A stretch of 64,000 nucleotides of DNA, from assembly GCA_018873245.2 (NCBI GenBank), contig JAEMBT020000003.1:4297843-4361842 (forward strand), given 5' to 3'. Each line of letters begins with the position of its first letter. Position 1 is the stretch's first letter. Shown piece after piece: positions 26,068-36,501 of this stretch. Below the pieces are notes generated by a model that did not search any database, was not told the origin of the DNA, and worked only from the letters and a program-made list of their open reading frames with translations. The translations under genes and the position numbers were made by a program. Origin of the DNA: Archegozetes longisetosus. Its lineage: Eukaryota > Arthropoda > Arachnida > Sarcoptiformes > Trhypochthoniidae.

Positions 26068-26613
26068 TTAATCCCAAATACTTTGAACTTGTTTCGCGTT
26101 TTGAGTCGACCTGATAGCGGCTTTACGTCTGTTTCGTTTCTTCTGATTTTTGGTCAACTTATTAGCATTAGTAGGATTGGTGGCAAGGCTAGTTGAATTC
26201 GCTGGCACGTCATTTGTCTCAAATTGATCATAAATGGTAAACGATGGGTGATTGTCATTATCCCAATTGTCTTCATCCGACGCATTATTGACAATAGATT
26301 TAGCTTGAATTTGAGTTGCGTCCAAAGCATTTGATGTATCAGCAGTTGTTTGAGGAACAATATTACTTATCGATCGATCATATTCAGCATGTTGTCTGAA
26401 TTGTTGTCTACTGTCTGGACACGTGTTGAGATGTGATGCAAATTCGTTCCTATTGACTCGATGCGATGCGTTGTAAATACAAACTAAAAGCTTTGACTTC
26501 GACTTCTTTCCGCATTCAATTACATGTTTCATATGATTTCTCGCAGCAATTCTATGACTCTTATCGTACGGACACTGAATTAGTCCGTCGGAGTGTAAGG
26601 AAAAGGTTGCCAT
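26068..26613 (-). CDS. GTSF1: GTSF1/Asterix-like protein with two CHHC zinc fingers
   Basis: Single-exon gene of 181 residues. It has two perfect U11-48K-type CHHC fingers: C14-x5-H20-x9-H30-x3-C34 and C45-x5-H51-x9-H61-x3-C65. The C-terminal part is disordered, with an acidic/Trp patch (SDEDNWDND), a basic stretch (KNQKKRNRRKAA) and a terminal SIWD. Two tandem CHHC fingers followed by an acidic Trp-bearing tail is the GTSF1 layout. In fly (Asterix) and mouse these proteins bind Piwi proteins and are needed for transposon silencing, and their fingers bind RNA. Orthology to the piRNA factor is inferred from this layout; the tail is longer than in vertebrate GTSF1. The gene is head to head with PMPCA (252 bp apart) and tail to tail with RARS1. 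Confidence 0.88.
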   Translation of the reverse strand: MATFSLHSDGLIQCPYDKSHRIAARNHMKHVIECGKKSKSKLLVCIYNASHRVNRNEFASHLNTCPDSRQQFRQHAEYDRSISNIVPQTTADTSNALDATQIQAKSIVNNASDEDNWDNDNHPSFTIYDQFETNDVPANSTSLATNPTNANKLTKNQKKRNRRKAAIRSTQNAKQVQSIWD

Positions 26614-26865
26614 AAATTGACTTGTTCTATTATGAAAACATTCAAAAAGTTATATCGCGATGAAAGCGTTGCATCACGTTTTTGAATTCAGGTTTAAATA
26701 AAACGTCCAAAAATTGTCATCAGCTTGAGTGAACGCTTCTCTCACTCCAATGGTTTACTCCGATATCTATCCGTGATTAGAAAGACGTTATTTATTAGTG
26801 ATTATAAATAGAAAATAACATTATCCATGCGCTCATTTCCATTAATAATTCTGTGAATCGTAATT
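26614..26865. promoter_or_regulatory. Shared divergent promoter region of the GTSF1-like gene and PMPCA
   Basis: Only 252 bp separate the two start codons on opposite strands, so both promoters and 5' UTRs must lie here. No convincing TATA box or named motif was recognised. Confidence 0.6.
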
Positions 26866-28584
26866 ATGGCTGCATTTAACATGTTTGGATCTGGCCTCAA
26901 GTCTATGATAAGCGCATCAAAACTAACAAATAAAAGAAGAATTACCTGTCAATTTAGTCGACTAAAGAGTAGCTCACAGTCAGAGTCATCAGTACTGAAT
27001 GGCAATCAAGTGAGCGAAGTGCCACTTTCACAGCCATTACCAGGTCTCTGATTTTAATCATTCAATTTTTACAATTAATACAACTCAGATCAGCTTTAAT
27101 TAAATACTCAACATTTCAACTCTTTAATAGGTTTTCCAAAGCCTTTGTTTGCAACGATAACTAAGGAAGACCATGAAACTAAAGTGACCACTTTGAGTAA
27201 TGGCTTAAGAGTGGCGTCTCAGAACAAATTCGGTCAGTTTTGTACAGTCGGTGTTGTCATCGATTCAGGTTCTCGTTATGAAGTCTCATATCCAAGCGGT
27301 ATTTCACATTTCTTGGAGAAGCTTGCCTTCAATTCAACCTGTGATTACGAAAATAAGGATCAAATTATGAGGAATCTTGAGAAATTTGGAGGAATTTGTG
27401 ACTGTCAGGGTTCCAGAGATACGTTGATATATGCGGCCAGTATTGACTCAAGAGGACTCTCGTCTGTCGCTCATTTACTGTCAGAAGTGGTGTTGAGGCC
27501 TAAAATAACAGCAGAAGAGATGGATTTTGCCAATCAAATAGTCCAGTTTGAATTGGAAGACATAGCGATGAGACCCGATCAGGAGCCCATCCTTTTCGAA
27601 CTCATTCATTCGGCCGCTTATAGAGCTAACACATTAGGTTTACCCAAATTATGTCCAACCGAGTCTTTACCATTGATTAATCGTCACGTCATATTTGACT
27701 ACATTAAGAACTATCACACACCTAATAGGATGGTTTTAGCGGGAGTCGGAGTCGAACACGAAAAACTCGTCGAGTTGGGTCAGAAATATTTTGTTGAAAA
27801 AAAGCCGATTTGGGAAGAAGACCCCAGTTTAGTGCCAAACAAAAAGAGCTCACCAGAAGTTGACAATTCTTTAGCACAATATACTGGAGGTATTATTGCC
27901 GTTGAAAAAGATCTATCAAACGTAAGCTTAGGTCCGACACCAATACCAGAACTGGTTCATTTTGTTCTGGGACTCGAGAGCTTTTCTCATCAAGATTTGG
28001 ATGATTTCATCCCTATATGTGTGCTAAATATGCTAATGGGTGGTGGTGGATCTTTCTCTGCAGGCGGACCAGGGAAAGGAATGTATACGCGATTGTACAC
28101 GAATGTTTTAAATAGAAATCACTGGATGTATAGCGCAACCGCTTATAATCACGCTTACTATGATTCGGGTCTCTTCTGCATTCACGCCAGTGCACATCCG
28201 TCACAATTAAGAGATTTAATTAATGTAATAATTGGTGAAACTATCAATATGAGTCGAACTATTTACGAGGACGAGTTGAAACGCGCCAAAACACAACTTA
28301 AGTCCATGTTATTGATGAATCTTGAAGCCAGACCTGTCATGTTTGAAGATATCGGTCGACAAGTCTTGGCTAACGGTCATCGAAAACCTCCTCAATTTTT
28401 CATTGACAGAATAGATAGTGTTACTGATGAAGACATCAGAAGAGTTTCATCAAAAATGCTTCGAAGTAGAGCATCAGTCGCTGCTTTAGGGGATCTCAAA
28501 CAACTACCTCCACTCGAAGACATAGAAACAGCTTTGAATAGTAAAGACGGACGTATACCTAAAAGGTTTACTTTATTTAGGTAG
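26866..28584 (+). CDS. PMPCA: Mitochondrial-processing peptidase subunit alpha
   Basis: Non-catalytic, substrate-recognising subunit of the matrix protease that removes targeting presequences, paired with PMPCB. Exons: 26866-27043 and 27131-28584, joining in phase to 543 residues. The N-terminus is Ser/Lys/Arg-rich, as expected for its own mitochondrial presequence. Peptidase M16 landmarks: [39 protein letters not shown], which occupies the place of the HxxEH motif without its zinc ligands, as expected for alpha. Then [35 protein letters not shown] and the glycine-rich loop [15 protein letters not shown]. The end has [17 protein letters not shown] and SVAALGDL. No breaks are seen. Confidence 0.98.
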
Positions 28585-30183
28585 TGATTTAAAGCTCAAC
28601 ATCAAATTAAATGGTTTTTTTTCAATGTATTCAGTTAATATATCATCAATAAAGTAGTAGTAATAATTTCAAATTTTTGTGTCGTTTACTTATGTAAACA
28701 TTATATTATTAACTTGAATGTTGATATAACCTAAACTGAACCACCAAAAATCATTAGTATTAAACTATTTGCTGTTTATTCATCAAATTTCCTGTACTAG
28801 AGATGTGAAGGCTTACAAACTTATAAATAAGACTCAAAAGTCATAATCTATGATGGCAATCCGAAGTAATACGTTGTGATGGCATACTTTTCATCACACC
28901 ATAACATCAGATATTAAGAAACTTATAAAGTATTCAATGTAGTAAGAGAAGAAATTATTAATCAAACCTGGTAACAAATCGATGCATATCGCAAGTAGGT
29001 TGACATGGCAGTGACTTGTTGCTTTCGAGGATTATAAAGTTGTTAACTTTACATTATGGTTGAGTAGACTTCAATTTCAACATGAAGTTTATGACTAGAT
29101 TATAAAAATGTTCACACAATTAACTAATTATTAAGGAAACAAACGCAATTCATACAAACGCCTAAATTTCACAGATTAACTCCCTTTTAATTCTTATTGA
29201 TTCGACAAATTAAAATTGCGTAAAGTTGCAATTTTATTACTATTTTAGCGCAATTTAAAGTAAATGACTTAAAATACAAAATTTGCTTAATATGTTAAGC
29301 TTATGTGGATATTAAGCTTAGAAAACATGTATTTAAGATTTCTCAGATTGACAAATCGTTGTCTATTCAACTTTGAACCTATACGAACTTATAGCAGAAA
29401 ACTTGGGCAATTTATTTTCGTTTTTGAATCAAAACACTGACTTTGCTTAAAACTCAATTATCTAAAAGTGTTGAACTAGTTCGCAAGCTGACGAAATTTA
29501 CAGCCACTTTGAGTGATTAAAATTGAATCGAACTATTGTTGCTCTGTCACGCTGTTAATCGAAGGAATACCTGAAGCTTTTATAGGTTTTCTATAGATAA
29601 ACTGCTATAATTTACAACAAAGCTTTCTAGTTCATGTCATTAAACATATAGTTGTTTAGTTATTGACAAGAAAAAACTCATTCTACCAAAGTGAATTGCA
29701 TGAGTGTTAAAGCTGAAAGCAGAGTCCATCTGTTTGCTATGAAAAAATTATTCTTATTTCCATTGATTTTTATGTAGAAATAGATAGCAAACAAATAATT
29801 AAAGTCAATTGTAATATGCGCTGTAATATCGCAGAAGGAACATATTCAGAGGAACTTATTGATTTTAATGTTTTATAACAATCACTTAATGCCTGACACT
29901 GCAGTATATTTGGTGAAAAATATTTAATTATAAATATAGAAGTCGAAGAAGGTTTTGGATGAAAAAAATAGGCGTGTTTTAGAATAGAACAGGTAAGGCT
30001 TTTAATAGTTCTTTGACAGGTACTAATAGCACCAATAATATTGTTTATGGAAAGATGCGAAGCATCAACTTTTCTGGAATAATGTTGGTTAGCAGGTCAA
30101 CTATTTTAAGCTTTCTCAGACCTATACCTATCAAAACTTGACATCACTTTGAGATTCACTCCGTTTACGCTTATTCTTAAGCT
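28585..30183. other. Intergenic region PMPCA to hemomucin-like gene
   Basis: Contains the PMPCA 3' UTR and the promoter of the next gene. Otherwise AT-rich sequence with no ORF, RNA gene or repeat family recognised. Confidence 0.5.
28648..28653 (+). terminator. PMPCA poly(A) signal
   Basis: AATAAA 64 bases after the PMPCA stop codon. Confidence 0.65.
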
Positions 30184-32004
30184 ATGGTCCAAGTTGGCAA
30201 AGCATTTGGTGTCACATTTAAGGTTTTGTTTAATTCTTGTCTGGCCTTTTTATTCCTTGCTTTCGCGCCACTCTTATTAGACATAGAACCGAATTCATTT
30301 AAGTAAGTAATTATAAACTTGTCTGAAAATTTCGATCAAACTTCACTATTTTGTTTGATACGATCATTGGTAGTATAACTTTGCCCGAAACTTTTGATGG
30401 ACCACTCAGGGCTAATAACAAGCTTTCACAGGCAGATCATTTGTTCGTCAACGAAATTATAGGCCCTGAATCTCTAGCCGTCTGGAAAGGTAGGCTTTCT
30501 AAAATCTTGCGTAAAAGTTCTATTTTGTATCAATTTTTTTTCAATAGATGAATACTTTGAAATATACACAAAGATGTCTATACAGTTATCCACATTATGT
30601 TTGATATTTAAATACAGGTGATGTATACACAGGAGTATCTGACGGACGCATAGTTCGTATTCGCAATGATAGATACAGGACGGTTGCTCAATTCGGTGAT
30701 CCTAAAAATGTGGTGATCCGTGGGAAATCGAGAAATGTGGTCGCCCACTAGGGATGCGATTCGATTCCAAAGGCTTGCTCTACGTGGCCGATGCTTACTA
30801 TGGCTTACACACTGTTAATGTGACCACTGGTAAAATAACCAGAATATTAACTTCAAAAAAGGAAATTGGAAACGTAAGACCGCGATTTCTGGATGATCTG
30901 GTCATATCTGAAGGTAAAACGGGAAATGTTATATATTTTACTGATGCGAGCAATAAGTGGGACCTAAAGAATGTATTCTACACTGTGGGCGAACACGACG
31001 AAAGTGGAAGAGTTATCAAATATGATTTGAGAACCAAAAACGCAACAGTTCTCATGAAATCGCTTGGATTTCCAAACGGTATCGAATTAACTGATGATAA
31101 GACGGCTATTCTTGTTTGTGAGTTCAACAACAGACGAATAATGAGACATTATGTCAGAGGTCAACGAAGAGGTCAAACTGATGTGTTTTCATTTAATCTT
31201 CCGGGAGAACCCGATAATATACGAAGAAGTGCTGATCCCCACAGAGAGACCTATTGGGTGGCACTTGCAATGGGACGCAATGTGAAAAATCCTTCGTTTG
31301 CAATCGATCACTTAAGCGGTTGGCCCAAAACACGTAAAGCATTGATGAGACTCTTGCACTTGGTCGGCACTGGCCTCGAATATGCTGGAAAAATCTTAAA
31401 CTTCAGATTGTTAACTGAGTTGGGATTTAAAACTAAAACCGGTGCCATTATATTTCATACTATCACACATTATGGACTTGCAGTAGAATTGGATGCTGAC
31501 GGAAAGATCATTCAATCACTTCATTCACCTGATGGCAGAACAACATTACTCTCTGAGGTACGAGAAGTTGTTGTCGGCAATAAAAAAGTTCTTTACTTAG
31601 GTTCTTATGGCAATAATTATATTGGGAAAATTACTTTGGGAACACTTCAGCAACTACAGAGACCACTCTTGACTCACGAAAAGAAGCAATACATTGAACA
31701 GAAGCCCATCAGATCGAGTCGATACAGACCTCAACTACCGTTTGACATGAAAAATCCGCACTTCGGTCCACCTAGCGTTGAACCAGATGACTTTGATTTT
31801 TCAGGTCTCAAGTCAGCAAAAAAGACCAAAACCTCAAAGAAAACTAAGAGCTCAAAAACTAGCAAAAAGAGTGCAGCAAAGACCTCAAAACCGACTAAAA
31901 CCTCAAAGTCGCCGAAAGCCGAAAGTCCTAAGCCTAAAGAAACGTCAAAACCTACAAATACCCAGACCTCAGATCCAACAGAAACCGCAAAACCACCAAA
32001 TTAG
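30184..32004 (+). CDS. Hmu: Hemomucin-like APMAP/strictosidine-synthase-like protein; one apparent 1-base frameshift
   Basis: Exons 30184-30302, 30374-30489 and 30618-32004. An N-terminal hydrophobic segment (CLAFLFLAFAPLLL) predicts a type II membrane anchor. A six-bladed propeller of the APMAP/SSL family follows: NEIIGPESLA, LYVADAYYGLH, YFTDASNKW, GFPNGIEL, LPGEPDNIR and YLGSYGNNYIG. The last 65-70 residues are almost only K, T, S, P and A, with repeated KTSK/TSK words. A propeller plus a Thr/Ser-rich tail is the architecture of insect hemomucin. Strictosidine synthase activity is not expected in animals; APMAP-type proteins are reported with arylesterase activity. The frame breaks near the A run 30704-30708: one more base restores a cysteine-bearing segment up to CGRPLGMRF and gives 540 residues. 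Without it a TAG occurs at 30749. Confidence 0.9.
31800..32004 (+). repeat. Low-complexity Lys/Thr/Ser/Pro coding tail
   Basis: Encodes short repeated KTSK, TKTSK and SPK words from about residue 470 to the stop codon. Such a tail could carry O-glycans, but the high lysine content differs from a classic Thr/Pro mucin. Confidence 0.75.
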
Positions 32005-33659
32005 ATATGTCTGTTTGAGCTGGTTATTTACAAATACCTTAAAGGATCGTTAAATTAAATGCCATTTCATTGAATAAAGTCAATCATTTGTGACCCAATT
32101 TGAACTTTTCAAATTCCAATGCTATTTATAACTCACAGCTAGAGTCCGGATTTTTTTCTGATTTAGTATTAATAAGAGTTTTTAAGTGATTAAAAATTAA
32201 ATTTAAGTTTTTATTCGGAACATAGTAAGTACTCTACAGTAAATCTTAATTTCTAACTATGAGTAGATGATAACATACTTTAAATTAGCATTGAAAAGCT
32301 TGATTTATATTTCAATTTTACCTGTAAGTTTCAGGAAGTTTTATAATGAAATCAACATGTTAATCAAATGTACAATTGAAATGAGGAAAATCATTTGGTT
32401 TTACGTTAATAAAATTCGTATTTGTAATACAATGACTAATGATATTCTTGCATATCATTCTTACAGCTCAACCTTCAGTTACGTGTAGCTCATATTTACC
32501 CGTAATATTGAGCTGAGTTGATCAGGTAGTTCCTGTTGAGACTTGAATATGATTGTTCAATTATAATGTTCATGAACAAATTTCATTAAAGTTCTATTTT
32601 GTTTGATTGGCAGCTATCGTGAGATTTGACTTAATTTTTGAGCTAGTCTGTAAAAACTAGGATACTCTGGATATTAAATATTACTAGACTTTAGACTATT
32701 TACAAGTCTTTAGCTAAACAACTTTTAGTGTTTAATTGAACTAATAGAAAACGCCGGTTGAATGGTGAAAAGTTCAAACTCTTCTGTTCAATTGCCTTTT
32801 ATTTGCAAACACTTCAGTAGATAGCTGGTTACTACCATTAATAGGGCATTGAGATCTATGCATTTATCCACAAGTTTTACGCAAAATATTGCACTTTCAT
32901 TTCCTGTACTGTTCTTATGAAAAAAGCAGTTAAGAAAAACATAGTTCATGAAATGATCCACAAAAATAACGTCAACCAATAATAAACATTTGTTAAGATA
33001 TTGATAGGCCTGGTGAGGATATCAGGTAGAAAATAAACTTAAAGGGAAGCCAAATTTTAAGCAGACAACAAATAGTACATAATAAATGCATATTTAGCAA
33101 TGCCTTCATTATGAATAATAGATATTGTATACTATGAATAAACAGCTAATCTTCGCTCAAAAAACGTGTTTTAGATAAGAAAATTTTTGCCAATAGCTTG
33201 GAACATATTATGAGTATACTTAAGAAAGCAAATCAAATTGTTTGTATTGCGTAACATAAAAGTCAATATTTTCAGTCGACAACTAAGTACTTTGTTTTGC
33301 TTTAAGGTAGGGTCGAATTAGGAAAAGTCACTAAATAAATTTTGCTAGTTGTGAGAAATAAAACTTGAAAAACATACTAAATAAATTAATTATGTAAAAA
33401 TAACTTGAAAATGTTTAAGTCCTCTTTAGTATTAGGATTTTTTTGTTACACACTTAAGGAAAAGTTGTAGAACCATTGAATTCAAGGACAAGTTTAAAAA
33501 GAGGATAAAACATATCAAGTTAAGGCACTTATTTTACGGTTCAGCTGAGCGTATGTCGGTACTACTCAACTTTGTTCTCAACTTTTCAACTCATATTGAA
33601 ACACGTATTACATTTGAATAGTTTGCTAATATAGTCGAATTATTGGATTATTAGAACCG
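32005..33659. other. Spacer between the two APMAP-family paralogues
   Basis: 1.65 kb of AT-rich sequence with short non-homologous open frames. No repeat flanking the tandem duplication was recognised. Confidence 0.5.
32073..32078 (+). terminator. Poly(A) signal of the hemomucin-like gene
   Basis: AATAAA 69 bases after the stop codon. Confidence 0.65.
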
Positions 33660-35023
33660 ATGGCATTTCAAATAAAGAATATATTTTCAGTGTTATATAA
33701 GGCAACTTTCGATACTATATTATATACTTTAATAGTTGGCGTTGTTTTAGCCTTACTTCCGAATCATTTATTTCCAAACTTTCTATCGAACCGGTCAGCT
33801 ATGAAATTAGCATTCCCGAAACTTTGTCCAATTGGAACAATTTGTTGGCTGAAAAAAGTGAACTGTTGAACCATCAACTCATTGTGGGTCCGGAATCATT
33901 GGCAGAGAACAACGGATTCATATATACAGGTCTGGCTGATGGTAGACTCGTCGAGATCGATAAAAAGACCAATAAAATCAGAGATATTACTAGATTCGGG
34001 ACTAGAGACAATTGCAGTAATTATCAAATTATTATTTCATTTTATTAAACTGTAATCTTTTTATAAACTCAATATTGTTTGCAATTAGTTGATAACGTTT
34101 ACTGGAAGTTGACTGAATGCGGTCGGCCTCTTGGATTAAGATTTCATAAAGACGGAAGCCTTTATGTTCTGGACGCATTTTCGGGCCTCTTCCGCGTAAA
34201 TGCAACTACAGGTCAAAAGGAGCTAATAAAGTTTGATATTGAAGACAAGCTCAAAGGAATTTACAATGACTTAGTATTTGATCCGAAACTAAATGTGGTC
34301 TACATAACAGTGTCGAGCACTAAATGGCATTTGGACAGAGTTCCTTATAGTATACTCGATTATGAAGACACTGGATATCTGTTTGCACTCGATTTGAACA
34401 CTAAAAAGACTGTTCAGCTCAGGACTGGGTTTCGATTCACTAATGGAGTAGAAATTACCAAAGACGACAAATATCTTTTAATATCTGAAACGGTTACGTT
34501 TACCATACATAAAATATCCCTGCAAAATGTTCATAAGGCTATTAAGTCTAACACGCAAATACCAGACAACCAAATGGAAATTTTCGCAAAAGATCTGCCG
34601 GGAGAGCCCGACAACATCAGACTCGACCCTAAAGGAGATCTATGGGTTGGAATTTTTTTGGTCAGAAATGAGGGCAAATCTCTTCGCGACTATTTGTCGA
34701 ACTGGCCTTTTGTCCGCAAATCAATCGCACGATTATTTTATATATTGTCAATAACTCTCGATTATATCAATACTAATATCTGTCATAATCACGCTTTAGA
34801 GATGACAGCGTTTGACTTATATTCGGGACATTTAATGTACAAATATATGCCTAAGAATGGAGGTCTATTCAAACTGGATGGTAAAACCGGTCAAATCAAA
34901 CAAATTTTAGGTTCAAATAAATTTAATGGAGTTTCTGAGGCAATAGTTGATAGCGAGGGCGATCTCTATTTCGGGTCTTTCAGGAATCAATTTTTAGGCC
35001 GAATAAAAAAGGGACAGTTTTAA
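33660..35023 (+). CDS. APMAP: APMAP/strictosidine-synthase-like membrane protein, second copy; one apparent 1-base frameshift
   Basis: Exons 33660-34016 and 34089-35023. It has an N-terminal hydrophobic anchor (LYTLIVGVVLALL) and then the propeller family motifs LIVGPESLAENN, IYTGLADGRLVEID, CGRPLGLRFH, YVLDAFSGLFRV, SSTKWH, FTNGVEI, LPGEPDNIRLDPKGDLWVG and YFGSFRNQFLGRI. The protein ends directly after the propeller, with no low-complexity tail, like vertebrate APMAP. The frame breaks between the anchor and the segment SIEPVSYEISIPETL, which aligns with IEPNSFNITLPETF of the upstream copy. One base added near the T run 33771-33773 makes the CDS 1,293 nt (430 residues). It is a tandem paralogue of the gene at 30184. 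Confidence 0.9.
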
Positions 35024-35060
35024 TATTAATTAAATAATACTTGTTAAATTCTCAAAGTAA

Positions 35061-35066
35061 AATAAA
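35061..35066 (+). terminator. APMAP poly(A) signal
   Basis: AATAAA 38 bases after the stop codon. Confidence 0.6.
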
Positions 35067-35239
35067 TTATTTTATACTCTTATAAAATGTGATTTTAAAC
35101 ATGCCTCTTTTTACTGATTTGTTTGACATTTCCATAAATATATCTAAAGCGAAAATTAAGACTTTCATAGATTTTATATACTTGCAATCGAAACTAAAAA
35201 GACAAAATAAATTAACTTTAAAAACAATTTGCGATTCAG

Positions 35240-35245
35240 TTTATT
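35240..35245 (-). terminator. Possible TRAPPC2 poly(A) signal
   Basis: AATAAA on the minus strand about 124 bases after the TRAPPC2 stop codon. The 3' ends of TRAPPC2 and APMAP converge here. Confidence 0.45.
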
Positions 35246-35368
35246 ATTTACAAAGTATAATGACTAAAATTTAGTCGATTTCCAAAATTAACAAATAATT
35301 CAAATAAATACAGATTAGAGTAAAAGATAATTGAATTTTGATTAATGGACAAAAAAATGGAATTAAAG

Positions 35369-35803
35369 TTAAGGTAAATATTTTCTCGCTAAAGAGTAAG
35401 CCTTTTTGTCGAAGATGTTGGACTTAATAGCAGTGTGATGTTCATAAAGTGGGTTGAGCGCAAACTTTGAGTACAACTCATACAGTTCAGTGAAAAACGA
35501 TTTAATATTATTGTCATCAATACGTTGCGAGTCATGTAGTAATAAAAATCTAATCTTCGAGTTTCCACCAACAAACGCACAGACAAACCATTCGTTGAAT
35601 TTATCTACACATTTCAAGTACATATTATTGGTTGTCCACAAGTACTCGTCAACGAGATCGAGAGCGGCGTGTCCAATGAATTGAGTTAAATATCGGTGAT
35701 CTGTAGACCTTTCGCTGCCTTTTGTGGAATATTCTAATTCATAGATAGGATTATCTGATTGTCCCACAATCACTATATAATAGTTAAAACCTGTCGAACT
35801 CAT
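35369..35803 (-). CDS. TRAPPC2: Trafficking protein particle complex subunit 2 (sedlin)
   Basis: Core longin-fold subunit of the TRAPP complexes that activate Rab1 and tether ER-to-Golgi vesicles. Single exon of 144 residues; human sedlin is 140. The start MSSTGFNYYIVIVGQSDNP matches the family start. Further landmarks: QFIGHAALDLVDE, NNMYLKCVDKFNEWFVCAFV, LLHD and FFTELYELYSKFALNPLYE, ending KAYSLARKYLP. The residue equivalent to the human disease site Asp47 is in the intact segment ALDLVDE. No breaks are seen. The gene is convergent with APMAP. Confidence 0.97.
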   Translation of the reverse strand: MSSTGFNYYIVIVGQSDNPIYELEYSTKGSERSTDHRYLTQFIGHAALDLVDEYLWTTNNMYLKCVDKFNEWFVCAFVGGNSKIRFLLLHDSQRIDDNNIKSFFTELYELYSKFALNPLYEHHTAIKSNIFDKKAYSLARKYLP

Positions 35804-36328
35804 CTCTTAATTACTGTCAAATCTGGTGGTTTATTCTCAAAAATTATATTCAATGTTATGAGACTTCTATAGAGACCACACCTTAAAATGACGCCATTGG
35901 TTCAAATAAATATCATACAGACCTCGAGGTTAACAGCAGTTGTGATTTAGTGAATTAATACTAGTATCTAAAGCAATTATATGTCGAGTAAATAAAATTT
36001 TTAGTTAATTATAATTTAATTTAATTTTTATGTTGATTCGTGCAAATTTGATATTAAGTTTGTTAGAAATAAAACTACGGTAAGTTATTACTAGAATAGA
36101 ATTGATATTTGGCGCTTAAATTATTAGAGTTTCAGAAGGCGCGGCCTATATTGAGATCTCGAAAGATTGATAATAGTTTCTATGTCAAATTTATTGCCTT
36201 ATTCGCGATCAAACAAAAGTGCCATCTCTTGTTAAAATTTATGTTAATAAACTTCAAACATTTTTTCTACAGTTCTTCAAAAGTTTATAAGCATAAGACT
36301 TCAACTTTTAGCATAAAGAATTAGCATA

Positions 36329-36501
36329 CAGTAGCCCTTCGTTATAACAGATACTCCAATGAGCTAGAGATCTGTTTACTATAACGGAGATGACTATATC
36401 GTATGTAATGTTGAGAGTCCGTGGATCAAATCATTTTTAAAAAGTGTTCATTATAGCTTGTTGTTCACTGTATCCGACTTCATTACAGAAAGAGTTAACT
36501 G
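36329..36501. mobile_element. Decayed pogo/Tigger-like MITE
   Basis: Starts TA-CAGTAGCCCTTCGTTATAAC and ends TTAACTG-TA. Internal words CTATAACGGAGATGAC and TTATAGC resemble the CTCGTTATAACG words of Tigger termini. The two ends match only partly beyond CAGT, so the copy is old or the boundaries are approximate. Confidence 0.45.

Noticed and set aside
30704..30751. Calling the hemomucin-like gene a pseudogene
   Set aside because: It has a single break at a homopolymer, with all other exons, motifs and splice sites intact and a low-complexity tail still in frame.
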